64,000 nt of DNA, from positions 1 to 64,000 of the forward strand of contig JAUIBA010000011.1 in assembly GCA_030427635.1 (NCBI GenBank), read 5' to 3'. This DNA is from Bacteroidia bacterium. GTDB taxonomy: Bacteria; Bacteroidota; Bacteroidia; Chitinophagales; Chitinophagaceae. Shown piece by piece: positions 34,601 through 43,460 of this stretch; the stretch's first letter is position 1; the number at the start of each line of letters is the position of its first letter. The notes beneath the pieces were generated by a model, which was given only the letters and a program-made list of their open reading frames with translations, was not told the DNA's origin and did no database searches. A program made the position numbers and the translations under genes.

Positions 34601-36271
34601 TCAGCTGTTGCTCTCCAGGGTCAACTGTTCTGATAGTTTTACAATATGGCGTACCACACTATCCAGCTTATCAGCTGTTTCCAGTATTCCACTGGTCACG
34701 AATGACTCGTCGATTTCGAATTCATCTTTATCCCTGAGCATTCTCGTCAGCCCCATCAGAGTTGACAATGGGCCCCTGACAATATGTGACTGAACCCATG
34801 CTATTTCCCTTAATTTATCATTCTGTAATTCTATGCGCTGCATTTTCTCCACTAATCCTGTCACATCTTCCATCGCCCCTACAGCCCTTGTTACTCTACC
34901 GTCAGCTCTCCGTATAAACACGCCCCGGTGCCTGACATGAGCTATCGTTCCGTCTGCTTTCAAAAAGCGAAACTCAGCATAAAATGTATTATCTGAAACA
35001 TTACGCAATGCATTTCTGAGCGCAGTGTGTACACGTACTTTGTCCTCCGGATGAATAAATGATAACCACACCATACCTTCACACGCTGCGATATCATGCC
35101 CAAACAACTCTTTGAATCCATTACTTACTACCACCTTCCCACAAGTCAGATCCCAGTCTATGATAGCTTCCGCAGTAGCTTTCTGTACCATTTCGTAACG
35201 TTCATTACTCTCCATAAGCGACTGTGCAATCTTTTTCCCCACAGTTACGTCCATTGCCACACCTTCCAGCTTTACCGGCTTCCCATCAGCACCCGCCGTA
35301 ATCATGATTCGTTCCTTTATCCATTTCTCATTCCCCTTTGCTGTTACTATCCTGTGCTCATATTCTATTACAGACTGCCCATGAAACCCCTTTCCATGGC
35401 TCTGCCGGAAATGGTCTCTGTCATCGGGGTGAAACATGGCCACAATGCCATCCTCGGTTGGCTGCCAGTTATCCTTATCTGTCTCAAAAATATCATGCAG
35501 TTCTTCAGTCCACTCTATATCGTTTGTCCGCATATCTCTCCTCCAATAACCAATCCCTGCCAATGAACTTGCCGCATGTAGCATTGTATTCGCTGCTACA
35601 AGAGCTTCTTGCTGCACAATTTCATGTGTTATATCCATTGCCGATACCAACCTTGCCTCACGTCCGTCCAGCTGCGTTGCAGTACTTTCCAGTTTTACAT
35701 GAATAATAGTCCCATCCTTCTTAATGTGCCTGAATGTCCGGCTCCACGACCACCGGTCGCTCCCTTTTACAATATTCAGTGCATCCATCATATCCGGGAT
35801 ATCTTCCGTCGGCCTGATGTCTTTCAGGGTCATAGATGCATACTCCTCCTTTGTGTAACCATATTTCTTTACAGCCGCATCGTTCACCAGCAAAAACCTT
35901 AGGGTATTTACATCAAATATCCACATCGGCAGCGGACTATCATGAAACAGCCTCCAGTATTTATCTTCAGAGTTTTTCAGCGCTTCATTTTTACGGGCAC
36001 AGTCGGCTATGAGCATTGTCAGATGCTGCTTCTCCGCAAGTACATTTTTCTTCGACAAATAAAACAAAAGAAAGCCTGTGAACCCGATAAACCCAAACCC
36101 CTTCACCGTTTGCAGGGTAGATAGTGTTCCCACATTCTGTACCAGTCTCTCTAATACAATGTCAGAATAGTAAATATAGACAAGGCCTAATATAACATAA
36201 GGAATTATCAGACGCAGCCACGGTATACCGTTTATCTTTGAATTTGTACTCATCACCTCCATAATCAACAA
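34601..36271 (-). CDS. Multi-PAS membrane protein with HisKA-like end and no ATPase domain
   Basis: 556 aa. Two N-terminal membrane helices (about residues 18-40 and 57-72) are followed by a coiled linker. Three PAS domains come next: the first around DSPLPMWIFDVNTLRFLLVN, the second around IEWTEELHDIFETD, the third around IIDWDLTCGKVVVSNG. Each has PAC-like tails (MDITHE, AMDVTVG, AMEDVTG). The last ~80 residues form a HisKA-like helix pair with VQSHIVRGPLSTLMGL, where His is the possible phosphosite. The protein ends before any HATPase domain, so it cannot autophosphorylate alone. Starts at 36271, 36262 or 36253 are possible. Confidence 0.8.
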   Translation of the reverse strand: MLIMEVMSTNSKINGIPWLRLIIPYVILGLVYIYYSDIVLERLVQNVGTLSTLQTVKGFGFIGFTGFLLFYLSKKNVLAEKQHLTMLIADCARKNEALKNSEDKYWRLFHDSPLPMWIFDVNTLRFLLVNDAAVKKYGYTKEEYASMTLKDIRPTEDIPDMMDALNIVKGSDRWSWSRTFRHIKKDGTIIHVKLESTATQLDGREARLVSAMDITHEIVQQEALVAANTMLHAASSLAGIGYWRRDMRTNDIEWTEELHDIFETDKDNWQPTEDGIVAMFHPDDRDHFRQSHGKGFHGQSVIEYEHRIVTAKGNEKWIKERIMITAGADGKPVKLEGVAMDVTVGKKIAQSLMESNERYEMVQKATAEAIIDWDLTCGKVVVSNGFKELFGHDIAACEGMVWLSFIHPEDKVRVHTALRNALRNVSDNTFYAEFRFLKADGTIAHVRHRGVFIRRADGRVTRAVGAMEDVTGLVEKMQRIELQNDKLREIAWVQSHIVRGPLSTLMGLTRMLRDKDEFEIDESFVTSGILETADKLDSVVRHIVKLSEQLTLESNS

Positions 36272-36371
36272 TATAAAATGTTATCACCTCAACTAAAGCA
36301 AATCAATGATGAAACAAATGGCTGGAAAATGATGATGGTCAGTCTATGCAGGAATCTTCATCATCATAGCA

Positions 36372-37427
36372 TCATGGTTCTGCAAACCTTTTATCCTTTA
36401 TAAAAGTCTGGTCAGTTAGGGTTTTCAGAAAAGCTATAATGTCCGCTTTCTCCTCATCCGTCATAGCAATTCCACCCTTCAGCACATCATCTATATTATC
36501 CGTTGGTACTACTCCTGTACGGTAATGCTCCAGTACCGCATCCAGGGTATTGAATCGTCCGTCATGCATATATGGTCTGGTAAGGTCTACATTGCGCAGT
36601 GATGGCACCATGAATTTATACCGGTCGCCCGGCATATTGGTTATGTGCGCACGCCCTGTATCATTGAGGCTGCCATCCGGTGTCAATCCGTTATTTCTGA
36701 ATGTGTAGTCTGAAAACAAGGGCTCTTTATGGCATGTTGCACATTTGGTCCTGAACAATTCTAATCCGTTCAGCTCCTGCGCGGTCATTTCTCCTCCCGT
36801 CTCGCCACGGGTCCATTTATCATACTTTGAGTCGGCCGACACCAGTGTAGCCATAAACTGTGCCAGTGCTTTAAATATACGCTGGGAGTTTACAGTCTCA
36901 TCCCCGAATGCACTCTTGAACATGGGCTTATATTCGGGCAATGCCCCCAGCTCTGCCACAACATCTGTTATCTTTTCGTCCATTTCCACCGGATTTTCTA
37001 TCGGATTTATAGGCTGATTTTCCAGATTCACTACACCCCCATCCCAGAAAAAAGAAGGCTTCCATGCCATATTAAAAACACCCTGCGCATTACGGGTGCC
37101 GAACAGTCCATCTATACCATGACTCAAAGGATGATCAAGGTGCGAAAACGCCGAAAACTGAGTATGGCAGCTGGCACAGGAAATTGCATTATCCCGCGAT
37201 AACCGCACATCATAAAACAGTTTGCGCCCCAGCTCAAAACCCTCCTGAGTAAGCTCATTGTTCTGAAAAGTATAGTAAGGCTGCGGCCAGCCCTGAGGCA
37301 CAATAAACCTTACCAGACCAGATGTATCCGGAGCCGGGTCTGTGGTATCCTTTTTGCAGCCGGTACCCACTGTGGTCATTCCTGCCACAGTCATTGCTAT
37401 TATCACTATCAGTATAGTCTTTCTCAT
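36372..37427 (-). CDS. Diheme cytochrome c peroxidase family protein, MauG/MbnH type
   Basis: 351-residue periplasmic lipoprotein (lipobox ending GTGC, then KKD) with two CxxCH haem sites: CASCHTQFSAFSHLDH in the N-terminal domain and CATCHKEPLFSDYTFRNNGL in the C-terminal one. The family includes hydrogen-peroxide-reducing peroxidases and MauG-like enzymes that oxidise aromatic residues of partner proteins. The gene directly upstream encodes an MbnP-like protein, the known partner of MbnH, so an MbnH-type role (oxidising a Trp in MbnP) is likely. The two genes are 62 bp apart on the same strand. The pairing is inference from context. Confidence 0.85.
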   Translation of the reverse strand: MRKTILIVIIAMTVAGMTTVGTGCKKDTTDPAPDTSGLVRFIVPQGWPQPYYTFQNNELTQEGFELGRKLFYDVRLSRDNAISCASCHTQFSAFSHLDHPLSHGIDGLFGTRNAQGVFNMAWKPSFFWDGGVVNLENQPINPIENPVEMDEKITDVVAELGALPEYKPMFKSAFGDETVNSQRIFKALAQFMATLVSADSKYDKWTRGETGGEMTAQELNGLELFRTKCATCHKEPLFSDYTFRNNGLTPDGSLNDTGRAHITNMPGDRYKFMVPSLRNVDLTRPYMHDGRFNTLDAVLEHYRTGVVPTDNIDDVLKGGIAMTDEEKADIIAFLKTLTDQTFIKDKRFAEP

Positions 37428-37489
37428 TGCTAAATAATGGTAAGAAGCAGCCGGCCAGTTACAGACCGGCTGCCTTTCATTGCAGCGTA

Positions 37490-38275
37490 TCAGATACCTG
37501 CATACTTAATGGTAAACATGTTTGCATAGTTGTCGGATAGCTTCTTTGCATTTGCCCCCGGCATGTGTATAGTGGTAAGCGTAGAAAAGTCTATTACATT
37601 AGGAGACTTAAATAGCGAAAGCACATCTGCCTGAAGGTGTATGTGTGGCGTAATACTCTTTGTCACTTCTACCTCATTGGGCAGTGCCAGTGTCAGTGTT
37701 TTGAGCACATTATTTGCTCCTGAAAATCCACCACAATGAAACATCAGCATACCATCAGTGGTAGGTGCTTTGGGTGAGTTTCCTTCAAATTTCAGCATGA
37801 TATATCCTGTATTCCAGCTCCAGAAATTACCTTTTGCGGGGTCAAGTGCGCCATCCTGTGCGCCCGATACATTGTGCAGGCTATCCACACCTATCATAAA
37901 TGTTACCGACTTGTACTTTCCTGCCGGTACATCATTCATACTGAATGCCATTTCCGATGGTGTAGCAGAATGCTCTATCAGATGATAGCTATTGGCTTCT
38001 GTATAATCAGCAGTTCCGTCACTACCATTCAATACCACATTGCTTATGTAGTAATTGAACTTAGACACCTTGAATGAATCTCCGTTTTCATTCTTATACC
38101 ACTGGCTGTTAAGTATCAGGTTACTTCCACCTACCGATGTAAAGAACTCCATATACACCACTCCGGTATCTGCAGTAACAGGAGGCTCCGGTGAGGGAGT
38201 TGATTCTTTTTTGCAGGAAGTTACTGTGCCGGCTATTGCCGCTGCTACTATCATCATTTTTATTACCGATCTCAT
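37490..38275 (-). CDS. MbnP-like copper-associated lipoprotein
   Basis: 261 aa. Lipobox TVTSC is followed by KKES and a Pro-rich linker. The MbnP domain shows VYMEFFTSVGG, KVSKFNYYISNVVL, GVDSLHNVSGAQDGALDP, FWSWNTGYIMLKFEG and a His-containing C-terminal strand (ITPHIHLQAD). The conserved FWSWNTGY aromatic segment is a candidate for the Trp that MbnH-type enzymes oxidise to kynurenine in characterised members, which makes a copper site. It is encoded just upstream of the diheme peroxidase. It acts in the periplasm or on the outer membrane. Confidence 0.85.
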   Translation of the reverse strand: MRSVIKMMIVAAAIAGTVTSCKKESTPSPEPPVTADTGVVYMEFFTSVGGSNLILNSQWYKNENGDSFKVSKFNYYISNVVLNGSDGTADYTEANSYHLIEHSATPSEMAFSMNDVPAGKYKSVTFMIGVDSLHNVSGAQDGALDPAKGNFWSWNTGYIMLKFEGNSPKAPTTDGMLMFHCGGFSGANNVLKTLTLALPNEVEVTKSITPHIHLQADVLSLFKSPNVIDFSTLTTIHMPGANAKKLSDNYANMFTIKYAGI

Positions 38276-38313
38276 TTTGTAGTCTGTTTATTTTACTGTA
38301 ATTGATTAATTGG

Positions 38314-38550
38314 TTATTTGTTTGTTTTGTTAGCCGCAACAGGTCTGAACCTGCGCGACTGAAAAAATGTGTCAATTATTATTGAGCATACTACTGCTAC
38401 TATTGCGATACCGGCAACAGGCCCCGCATGTTGCGGATAAGTAACCATTGCATTATATACTACCAGTGCCAGCAGCACTATCCCGGCTGCACGGGCTATA
38501 ATTGTGCCATTGTTATCAAGGCCACCTGATTGTTTTTTCTTGTCTATCAT
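38314..38550 (-). CDS. Small two-helix membrane protein, unknown function
   Basis: 78 aa from the ATG at 38550: a basic start (MIDKKKQSGG), helices at about residues 17-36 and 42-62, and a basic tail (RRFRPVAANKTNK). The frame continues upstream to an ATG at 38661, adding 37 residues with another hydrophobic stretch, so that longer form cannot be excluded. It is 38 bp upstream of the MbnP-like gene on the same strand and could be its first operon member. No family is recognised. Confidence 0.5.
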   Translation of the reverse strand: MIDKKKQSGGLDNNGTIIARAAGIVLLALVVYNAMVTYPQHAGPVAGIAIVAVVCSIIIDTFFQSRRFRPVAANKTNK

Positions 38551-38714
38551 CTTGTTTTTAAAATTCTCTGCATATGCTTTTACAGAAAGGCACCTGTACG
38601 CATACATGCACAGCAGCACCATCTGTATTTTGTACAGAAATAATTGCAAAGAGGAATGCATAATACTATCACCCTGTTACCAGGGCAACAGACAATAAAA
38701 TATTGTGAATAGAA

Positions 38715-39098
38715 TCAGCAGAAAATTCCGGGTGGGTGGAAGATATCGGAGATAAATGGCTGGCTGCTCATCATACAATACCGTACATGATGCTGCAGAA
38801 TAGTAACATAATTAATGGTAAGACCTGAAGAAAATACTGATGGCACTATATATACCAGTGCGTCCTTCGCCACTTTCACCGTACGTGTTCCTCCCGCAGG
38901 CTGCTCATTGGTTACTTTCTTTATCTGCTTATTCAGATAGCATTTACCGCAGCAGTTCATCTGCGGCTTATCTCTGTTCTCACATAGCTGTGCAACTATA
39001 TAATCCTTTTCCATTTCAAACAGCGCCATTACGGTAAACTGTACCGTACACTGCATGAACAGCGAAAGCAAAACCAGTATAGAGACAATTTTCTTCAA
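38715..39098 (-). CDS. Cys-rich exported peptide with CCGKC motif (copy 1)
   Basis: 127 aa if it starts at TTG 39098, which gives the signal-like MKKIVSILVLLSLFMQ. An ATG at 39149 gives 144 aa with an unusual Cys-containing extension. The body holds LCENR, then CCGKCYLNKQIKKV, and the C-terminus is IFHPPGIFC. It is clearly paralogous to the protein at 39385: same N-terminal helix, same motif spacing and same FHPP-x(3-4)-Cys end. Such peptides are common in Bacteroidota but have no known activity that I can name. The Cys/His content and position beside the MbnP/MbnH pair suggest metal handling, by inference. Confidence 0.6.
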   Translation of the reverse strand: MKKIVSILVLLSLFMQCTVQFTVMALFEMEKDYIVAQLCENRDKPQMNCCGKCYLNKQIKKVTNEQPAGGTRTVKVAKDALVYIVPSVFSSGLTINYVTILQHHVRYCMMSSQPFISDIFHPPGIFC

Positions 39099-39384
39099 AA
39101 TATCATTTAACAGACGGTACTGGCACATACCCGCACATAATAGTTGCAATAATCACCGGCTATACATCCTGCATTACCGGTACTGATAACTGTAATAAAA
39201 CCATAGGCTGCTACCGTCAATAATAAAGACGGTACATCGCACACATAACGTTAGCAAATTGCTGAAGGAAATAGCAAGGATATCAATTAAACCACAATAG
39301 CCGAACGTAAATATTACATTCCAGGATATACACATTGCCCTGCCAGGCAGGTGCATGCTATATGATATTAGTTAATAAAGCTAA

Positions 39385-39777
39385 TCAGCAGGTAGCTGTA
39401 GCAGGAGGGTGGAAAAAGGAAGATGCAAATACAGAAATAATAAAATGCCTTTGGAAGGGATGCTGTACCGCAACTTCTGGAATAGCTACCACATCCGGTG
39501 CGGCCATAGGTGCAGGTAATACGTATACAACTTCACTTTTTTCTATTTTCTGTACCGGACTGCTCTGGGTATTATCAGTACCATCATTCACTTTTTTCAG
39601 TTGCTTGCGCAGATAGCACTTACCGCAACATTTCTTTTCAGGACGACTACGGTTCTCACACAGGTTCCTGGCAATGTATTCCTTATTCAGCCGGTAAAAT
39701 CCTATCACCGCCAAATGGGCAACACCCTGTACAAAGAGTGCAATAAAAAGGAATATGGCAATCGCCTGCTTCACCAC
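39385..39777 (-). CDS. Cys-rich exported peptide with CCGKC motif (copy 2)
   Basis: 130 aa. The ATG at 39777 starts a hydrophobic N-terminus (MVKQAIAIFLFIALFVQG). The motif block reads EYIARNLCENR followed by CCGKCYLRKQLKKV, and the protein ends FFHPPATATC. Alignment by eye with the gene at 38715 is good across the N-terminal half and at the end, with a divergent linker rich in Thr, Gln and Val between. The two genes are separated by 286 bp, so they may have separate promoters. Confidence 0.7.
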   Translation of the reverse strand: MVKQAIAIFLFIALFVQGVAHLAVIGFYRLNKEYIARNLCENRSRPEKKCCGKCYLRKQLKKVNDGTDNTQSSPVQKIEKSEVVYVLPAPMAAPDVVAIPEVAVQHPFQRHFIISVFASSFFHPPATATC

Positions 39778-39886
39778 ACAAAGGTAAATGCTATTTTGTA
39801 TCAGGAGGTGATTTTAATCACATAAACTGAAAAACAGATTCAGGTATGTATTCAGTTATAGCAGGTACATTCAGCTTACCTCATGC

Positions 39887-41446
39887 TTATTTGCCATCAG
39901 CTTCGGCAATCATATCCGTTGCTACCCTGTATGCAGGGTCCTCCATTATGTTCACATCTATTATCTGTTCTGCATTTTTCAGCAGCTGCCTGCAGTCAGC
40001 GCTCAGGTGCCTGAGGTGTATTTTCTTTCCGGCTTTCTGGTAGCGCTCCGTTATACGGTTCAGCGCTTCTATGCCCGACATATCTGCTACCCGGCTTTCC
40101 CTGAAGTCTATCACTACTTCTACCGGGTCATTCTGCACATCAAACTTCTCATTAAATGCAGCCACCGAACCAAAAAACAGTGGGCCAAATATCTCATAAT
40201 GCTTTACCCCATGCTCATCAGTATATTTTCTGGCGCGTATGCGTTTCGCATTCTCCCACGCAAATACCAGAGCCGCTATGATTACGCCTATCAGCACAGC
40301 CAATGCCAGATTGTGCAGCAGCACAGTTACACCCGCTACTACCACCATCACCAGCACATCATGCAGCGGCATCTTACCAAAGCTTCTCAGGCTGGCCCAC
40401 TCAAAAGTGCCTATTGATACCATCACCATCACTCCCGCCAGCGCAGCTATAGGCAGCCGCTCTATAAGACTGGCGCCAAACATGATGAACACCAGCAGCA
40501 TTACCGCAGCAAAAATGCCCGATAGCCTGGCTCTGGCGCCAGACGATATATTGATAAGGCTCTGTCCTATCATAGCACAGCCCCCCATACCAAAAAAGAA
40601 ACCGGATGTTACATTGGCTATCCCCTGTGCCACACATTCCTTATTGCCATGCCCACGGCTCTCAGTTATCTCGTCTATTATATTAAGCGTCAGCAGGCTC
40701 TCTATCAGCCCCACACCCGCTACCACCAGCGCATAAGGGAATATCACCTGTAGCGTATTCCACGAAAAAGGCACCTCCGGCAAATGAAACGGAGGAAAAC
40801 TGCCATGTATAGATGCTATATCACCTACAGTACGCGTATCTATACCCATACCTATTGCTATAGCCGACACAAGCAGGATAGCAGCCAGTGAAGCCGGCAC
40901 CGCCCTCGTAAGTTTGGGCAAGCCCCATATTACGGCCATGGTAAGCAGTACAAGTCCCACCATCGTCAGCATGCTTTTCCCCTCCAGCCAGTGCGTTACA
41001 CCATTGGCATCGGTAGTTTTAAAGTGTGCCAGCTGCGCCATGAATATCACTATTGCCAGCCCATTCACAAAACCATACATCACAGATTGTGGCACAAGCC
41101 TTATAAACTTCCCCAGCCTAAAGATGCCGGCCAGCATCTGAATAATACCCGCCAGTATTACCGTAGCAAAGATGTACTCCTGCCCGTGCGTATGCACCAG
41201 TGATGCTATCACTACAGCTACAGCTCCCGTAGCCCCCGATATCATACCCGGTCGGCCTCCCAGCACTGCCGTTACCAACCCCATCACAAAAGCGGCATAA
41301 AGACCTATCAGGGGAGGTAATCCTGCAATAAGCGAAAATGCTACCGCCTCCGGAATAAGCGCCAATGCTACCGTAAAGCCTGAAAGTATTTCACTACGGT
41401 AATTAACCTTCTGCCTGAAATCGAATAAATGCAATACTGCTTTCAT
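39887..41446 (-). CDS. SulP-family anion transporter with STAS domain
   Basis: 519-residue inner-membrane protein. The N-terminal SulP motif (GFTVALALIPEAVAFSLIAG) is followed by about 10-12 membrane helices and a cytoplasmic STAS domain at about residues 400-510 (VVIDFRESRVADMSGIEALNRI). The family moves sulfate, bicarbonate or other inorganic anions, often with Na+ or H+. The substrate cannot be assigned. It has no evident operon partners and ends 109 bp from the CCGKC gene on the same strand. Confidence 0.9.
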   Translation of the reverse strand: MKAVLHLFDFRQKVNYRSEILSGFTVALALIPEAVAFSLIAGLPPLIGLYAAFVMGLVTAVLGGRPGMISGATGAVAVVIASLVHTHGQEYIFATVILAGIIQMLAGIFRLGKFIRLVPQSVMYGFVNGLAIVIFMAQLAHFKTTDANGVTHWLEGKSMLTMVGLVLLTMAVIWGLPKLTRAVPASLAAILLVSAIAIGMGIDTRTVGDIASIHGSFPPFHLPEVPFSWNTLQVIFPYALVVAGVGLIESLLTLNIIDEITESRGHGNKECVAQGIANVTSGFFFGMGGCAMIGQSLINISSGARARLSGIFAAVMLLVFIMFGASLIERLPIAALAGVMVMVSIGTFEWASLRSFGKMPLHDVLVMVVVAGVTVLLHNLALAVLIGVIIAALVFAWENAKRIRARKYTDEHGVKHYEIFGPLFFGSVAAFNEKFDVQNDPVEVVIDFRESRVADMSGIEALNRITERYQKAGKKIHLRHLSADCRQLLKNAEQIIDVNIMEDPAYRVATDMIAEADGK

Positions 41447-41616
41447 GAACTATGTCGTGAGTTAAATTATTATTTCCTGTGAGTAACAGCGTTTATCAGC
41501 ACCTTGCCTCTGCTTTTGCAGGATATTGAAAATGTTGAATTACAGATTGCCGGTGCTGGCTATAAGATAGGTACATGCCCCAAAACCGCGCGAAAGTAGG
41601 TGATTAGATTATATAA

Positions 41617-41655
41617 AACAAAAAGGCGTGGATGTACTCGCCGCACATCCACGCC
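41617..41655 (-). terminator. Rho-independent terminator of the SnoaL-like gene
   Basis: Arms GGCGTGGATGT (41625-41635) and ACATCCACGCC (41645-41655) pair perfectly over 11 bp with a 9-nt loop. On the minus strand the hairpin is followed by TTTTTGTTTT. Confidence 0.85.
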
Positions 41656-41677
41656 ATAAACCATACTATCCGTAACA

Positions 41678-42139
41678 TTATCTTTTTACTGCCTCGTCAG
41701 GCATATGTGCAGCCGGGGTTATGGTACAACTATGATCCACTGCACGTAGTGTATTTTCTATCACCTGCCCGTCTATCAATGCCCAATGCTCTGCTATCTT
41801 ACCATTATGTAGTCTGAAAAGCCGGTAACCATCCGTTTCCAGTTCCATCCCGGTAGCGGCAATATCCCGCCATACACCCACATGTTTCAACTCCATGCGT
41901 ATCCTTATAAATACTTTGTCACCATCACATAGCAGGTCTTCTACCCTTGTCCTGTGCTTAAAAGAGGCACTCGTTGCCTCTATCCATTTTTTTACACCTT
42001 TTATATCCGGCGGTAATGATGATATGAGTGAGTGGTCCCGGTATTCAGATGCCAGATAATTGTGCAGCGCATCATAGTGCTGCTCGTTCCATATCCTACG
42101 GATGTATTCCAAAACGATTTCCTGATTTGATTTTTGCAT
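41678..42139 (-). CDS. SnoaL-like (ester cyclase family) protein
   Basis: 153 aa from ATG 42139; an ATG at 42163 adds 8 residues. The NTF2-like cone fold is recognisable from the helix NQEIVLEYIRRIWNEQ, the strand segment VEDLLCDGDKVFIRIRM, then WRDIAATGMELETDGYRLFRLHNGKIAEHWAL. These are the hallmarks of SnoaL-like polyketide-cyclase relatives, most of which have unknown substrates. It is transcribed after, and in the same direction as, a Crp/Fnr regulator gene, with a perfect Crp-type palindrome in the 73-bp gap, so it is a probable target of that regulator. Confidence 0.8.
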   Translation of the reverse strand: MQKSNQEIVLEYIRRIWNEQHYDALHNYLASEYRDHSLISSLPPDIKGVKKWIEATSASFKHRTRVEDLLCDGDKVFIRIRMELKHVGVWRDIAATGMELETDGYRLFRLHNGKIAEHWALIDGQVIENTLRAVDHSCTITPAAHMPDEAVKR

Positions 42140-42160
42140 TGCATGTAGTTTTTGTACCTG

Positions 42161-42206
42161 CAAAACTCATCTCTTACCCTCGTTTACACCTGTGACATTC
42201 GTCACA
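42161..42206 (-). promoter_or_regulatory. Crp-type palindrome and -7-like element before the SnoaL-like gene
   Basis: TGTGACATTCGTCACA (42191-42206) is a perfect palindrome matching TGTGA-N6-TCACA. On the minus strand GAGTTTTG (42161-42168) resembles the TAnnTTTG -7 element with the first T replaced. The palindrome centre would lie about 40 bp upstream of the resulting start site, the position used by class II Crp activation. Confidence 0.6.
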
Positions 42207-42212
42207 TTATCT

Positions 42213-42782
42213 TCACCGTTGCATCCGTCCTCTGATACGGCTCAGTGTTTCTCTTGACACCCCCAGATAAGATGACAACTGTGACAGTGACACCCGCTGT
42301 AACATTTCCGCCCGGTTGTGCAGCAGATACCTGTATCGTTCTGTAGCATCCATTATTTTAAACAGCGCTGCATGCTCTTCCTGCCGCTGCAGAATTGTCT
42401 CCAGTATTTTCCGGCCCAGTGTTTCTATCTCGTGCGATGACTTATAGGCCTGCAGCAATCGGCTACGGTCTATTTTCATAAGCCTCATATCTTCACTGGC
42501 TTTGACATTATAGGATGAAGGTGTTCCTGTATTGAGGCTTTTAATGTTGGCTACAAAATCATTTTCAAAATAAAAGTCAGTATTTACCTCCACTCCATCA
42601 GCTACATGAAAAGCCCTGCAATATCCCTCCTCTATGAAAAAGAGCGCATCACTTACCTTTCCTTCTATTATCAGATAGGTACCGGCACTAATACTCAGGG
42701 GTGTTATGGCATCATCCAGTAGCATTATACTGCTATCAGATAGTGGTGCAAGTACACGCATATATTCATATATCCCAGGCAA
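42213..42782 (-). CDS. Crp/Fnr-family transcriptional regulator
   Basis: 189 aa. The cyclic-nucleotide-binding-like domain covers about residues 10-125 (SISAGTYLIIEGKVSDALFFIEEGYCRAFH, YFENDFVANI) and is followed by the dimer helix and a winged helix at the C-terminus (QRVSLSQLSSYLGVSRETLSRIRGRM), where the recognition helix is the SRETLSRIR segment. The Arg/Ser pair of cAMP-binding Crp is not seen, so the effector is unknown. Bacteroidota members of this size often regulate an adjacent single gene, here the SnoaL-like protein. Confidence 0.9.
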   Translation of the reverse strand: MPGIYEYMRVLAPLSDSSIMLLDDAITPLSISAGTYLIIEGKVSDALFFIEEGYCRAFHVADGVEVNTDFYFENDFVANIKSLNTGTPSSYNVKASEDMRLMKIDRSRLLQAYKSSHEIETLGRKILETILQRQEEHAALFKIMDATERYRYLLHNRAEMLQRVSLSQLSSYLGVSRETLSRIRGRMQR

Positions 42783-42865
42783 GTGTTCTCAGGTTTCAGC
42801 TATAAATATACGCACCATACTCTGGCTTCTGTCTGTAATAACAGCGGCATACATAAAGTCATTCT

Positions 42866-43450
42866 TTAAACAAACTGTTCTGGTATTTTACCCTCGGCAG
42901 CGCGGCTCACAATTATTTCAATACGTTTCTCCCGGGTATCTGCGCGTCTGGCCAATGCCAGCCAATACAGTATTGCTTTCTTTACTGACTTACTCAACCC
43001 GTTAAAGTATGCTGCGGCATCAGGCGATTTTCTTAATGCCGTTTTCAGCTCCTCAGGTACCTGCATTGCCTCTGCTTCATCCAGTAGCGTCCATGAACCG
43101 TTCTCTTTTGCCTTGCTTACCGCAGCCATGCCTGCCGGGCTCATCTGCCCTTCTGCGGTAAGTTGCGCTACCTTATCCTTATTTATCTTAGACCATGCAC
43201 TCCGGGCCTTTCTCTTGCCATAATACTGTATATACCTTTCCCCATCTACCGACCGCCGCACACTGTCTATCCACCCAAAGCATAAGGCTACATCTACCGC
43301 ATCACTCCACGATACAGTAGGCACACCGGTTGCTTTTTTATAGCACATCAGCCATACTGCATCTTTCTCTTCATGATACTGCTCCAGCCATTCACGCCAG
43401 GCTGCCTTATCGACCGGATAAAATATTTCTGTCTCTTCCAGTTTAGCCAT
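42866..43450 (-). CDS. YdeI/OmpD-associated family protein
   Basis: 194 aa from the ATG at 43450 (MAKLEETEIFYPVDKAAWREWL). Characteristic family segments are VWLMCYKKATGVPTVSW, DVALCFGWIDSVRRSVDG and YFNGLSKSVKKAILYWL, near-constant in YdeI-like proteins. They are cytoplasmic and of unclear function; some relatives are induced under antimicrobial peptide or metal stress. The gene follows the DUF1569 gene with a 10-bp gap on the same strand, so the two are probably cotranscribed. Confidence 0.85.
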   Translation of the reverse strand: MAKLEETEIFYPVDKAAWREWLEQYHEEKDAVWLMCYKKATGVPTVSWSDAVDVALCFGWIDSVRRSVDGERYIQYYGKRKARSAWSKINKDKVAQLTAEGQMSPAGMAAVSKAKENGSWTLLDEAEAMQVPEELKTALRKSPDAAAYFNGLSKSVKKAILYWLALARRADTREKRIEIIVSRAAEGKIPEQFV

Positions 43451-43460
43451 CTTATACCCT

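Noticed and set aside
34005-34793. 262-codon plus-strand frame opposite sucC
   Set aside because: It lies antisense to a clear sucC; its translation is low-complexity Tyr/Leu/Ser-rich with no domain.
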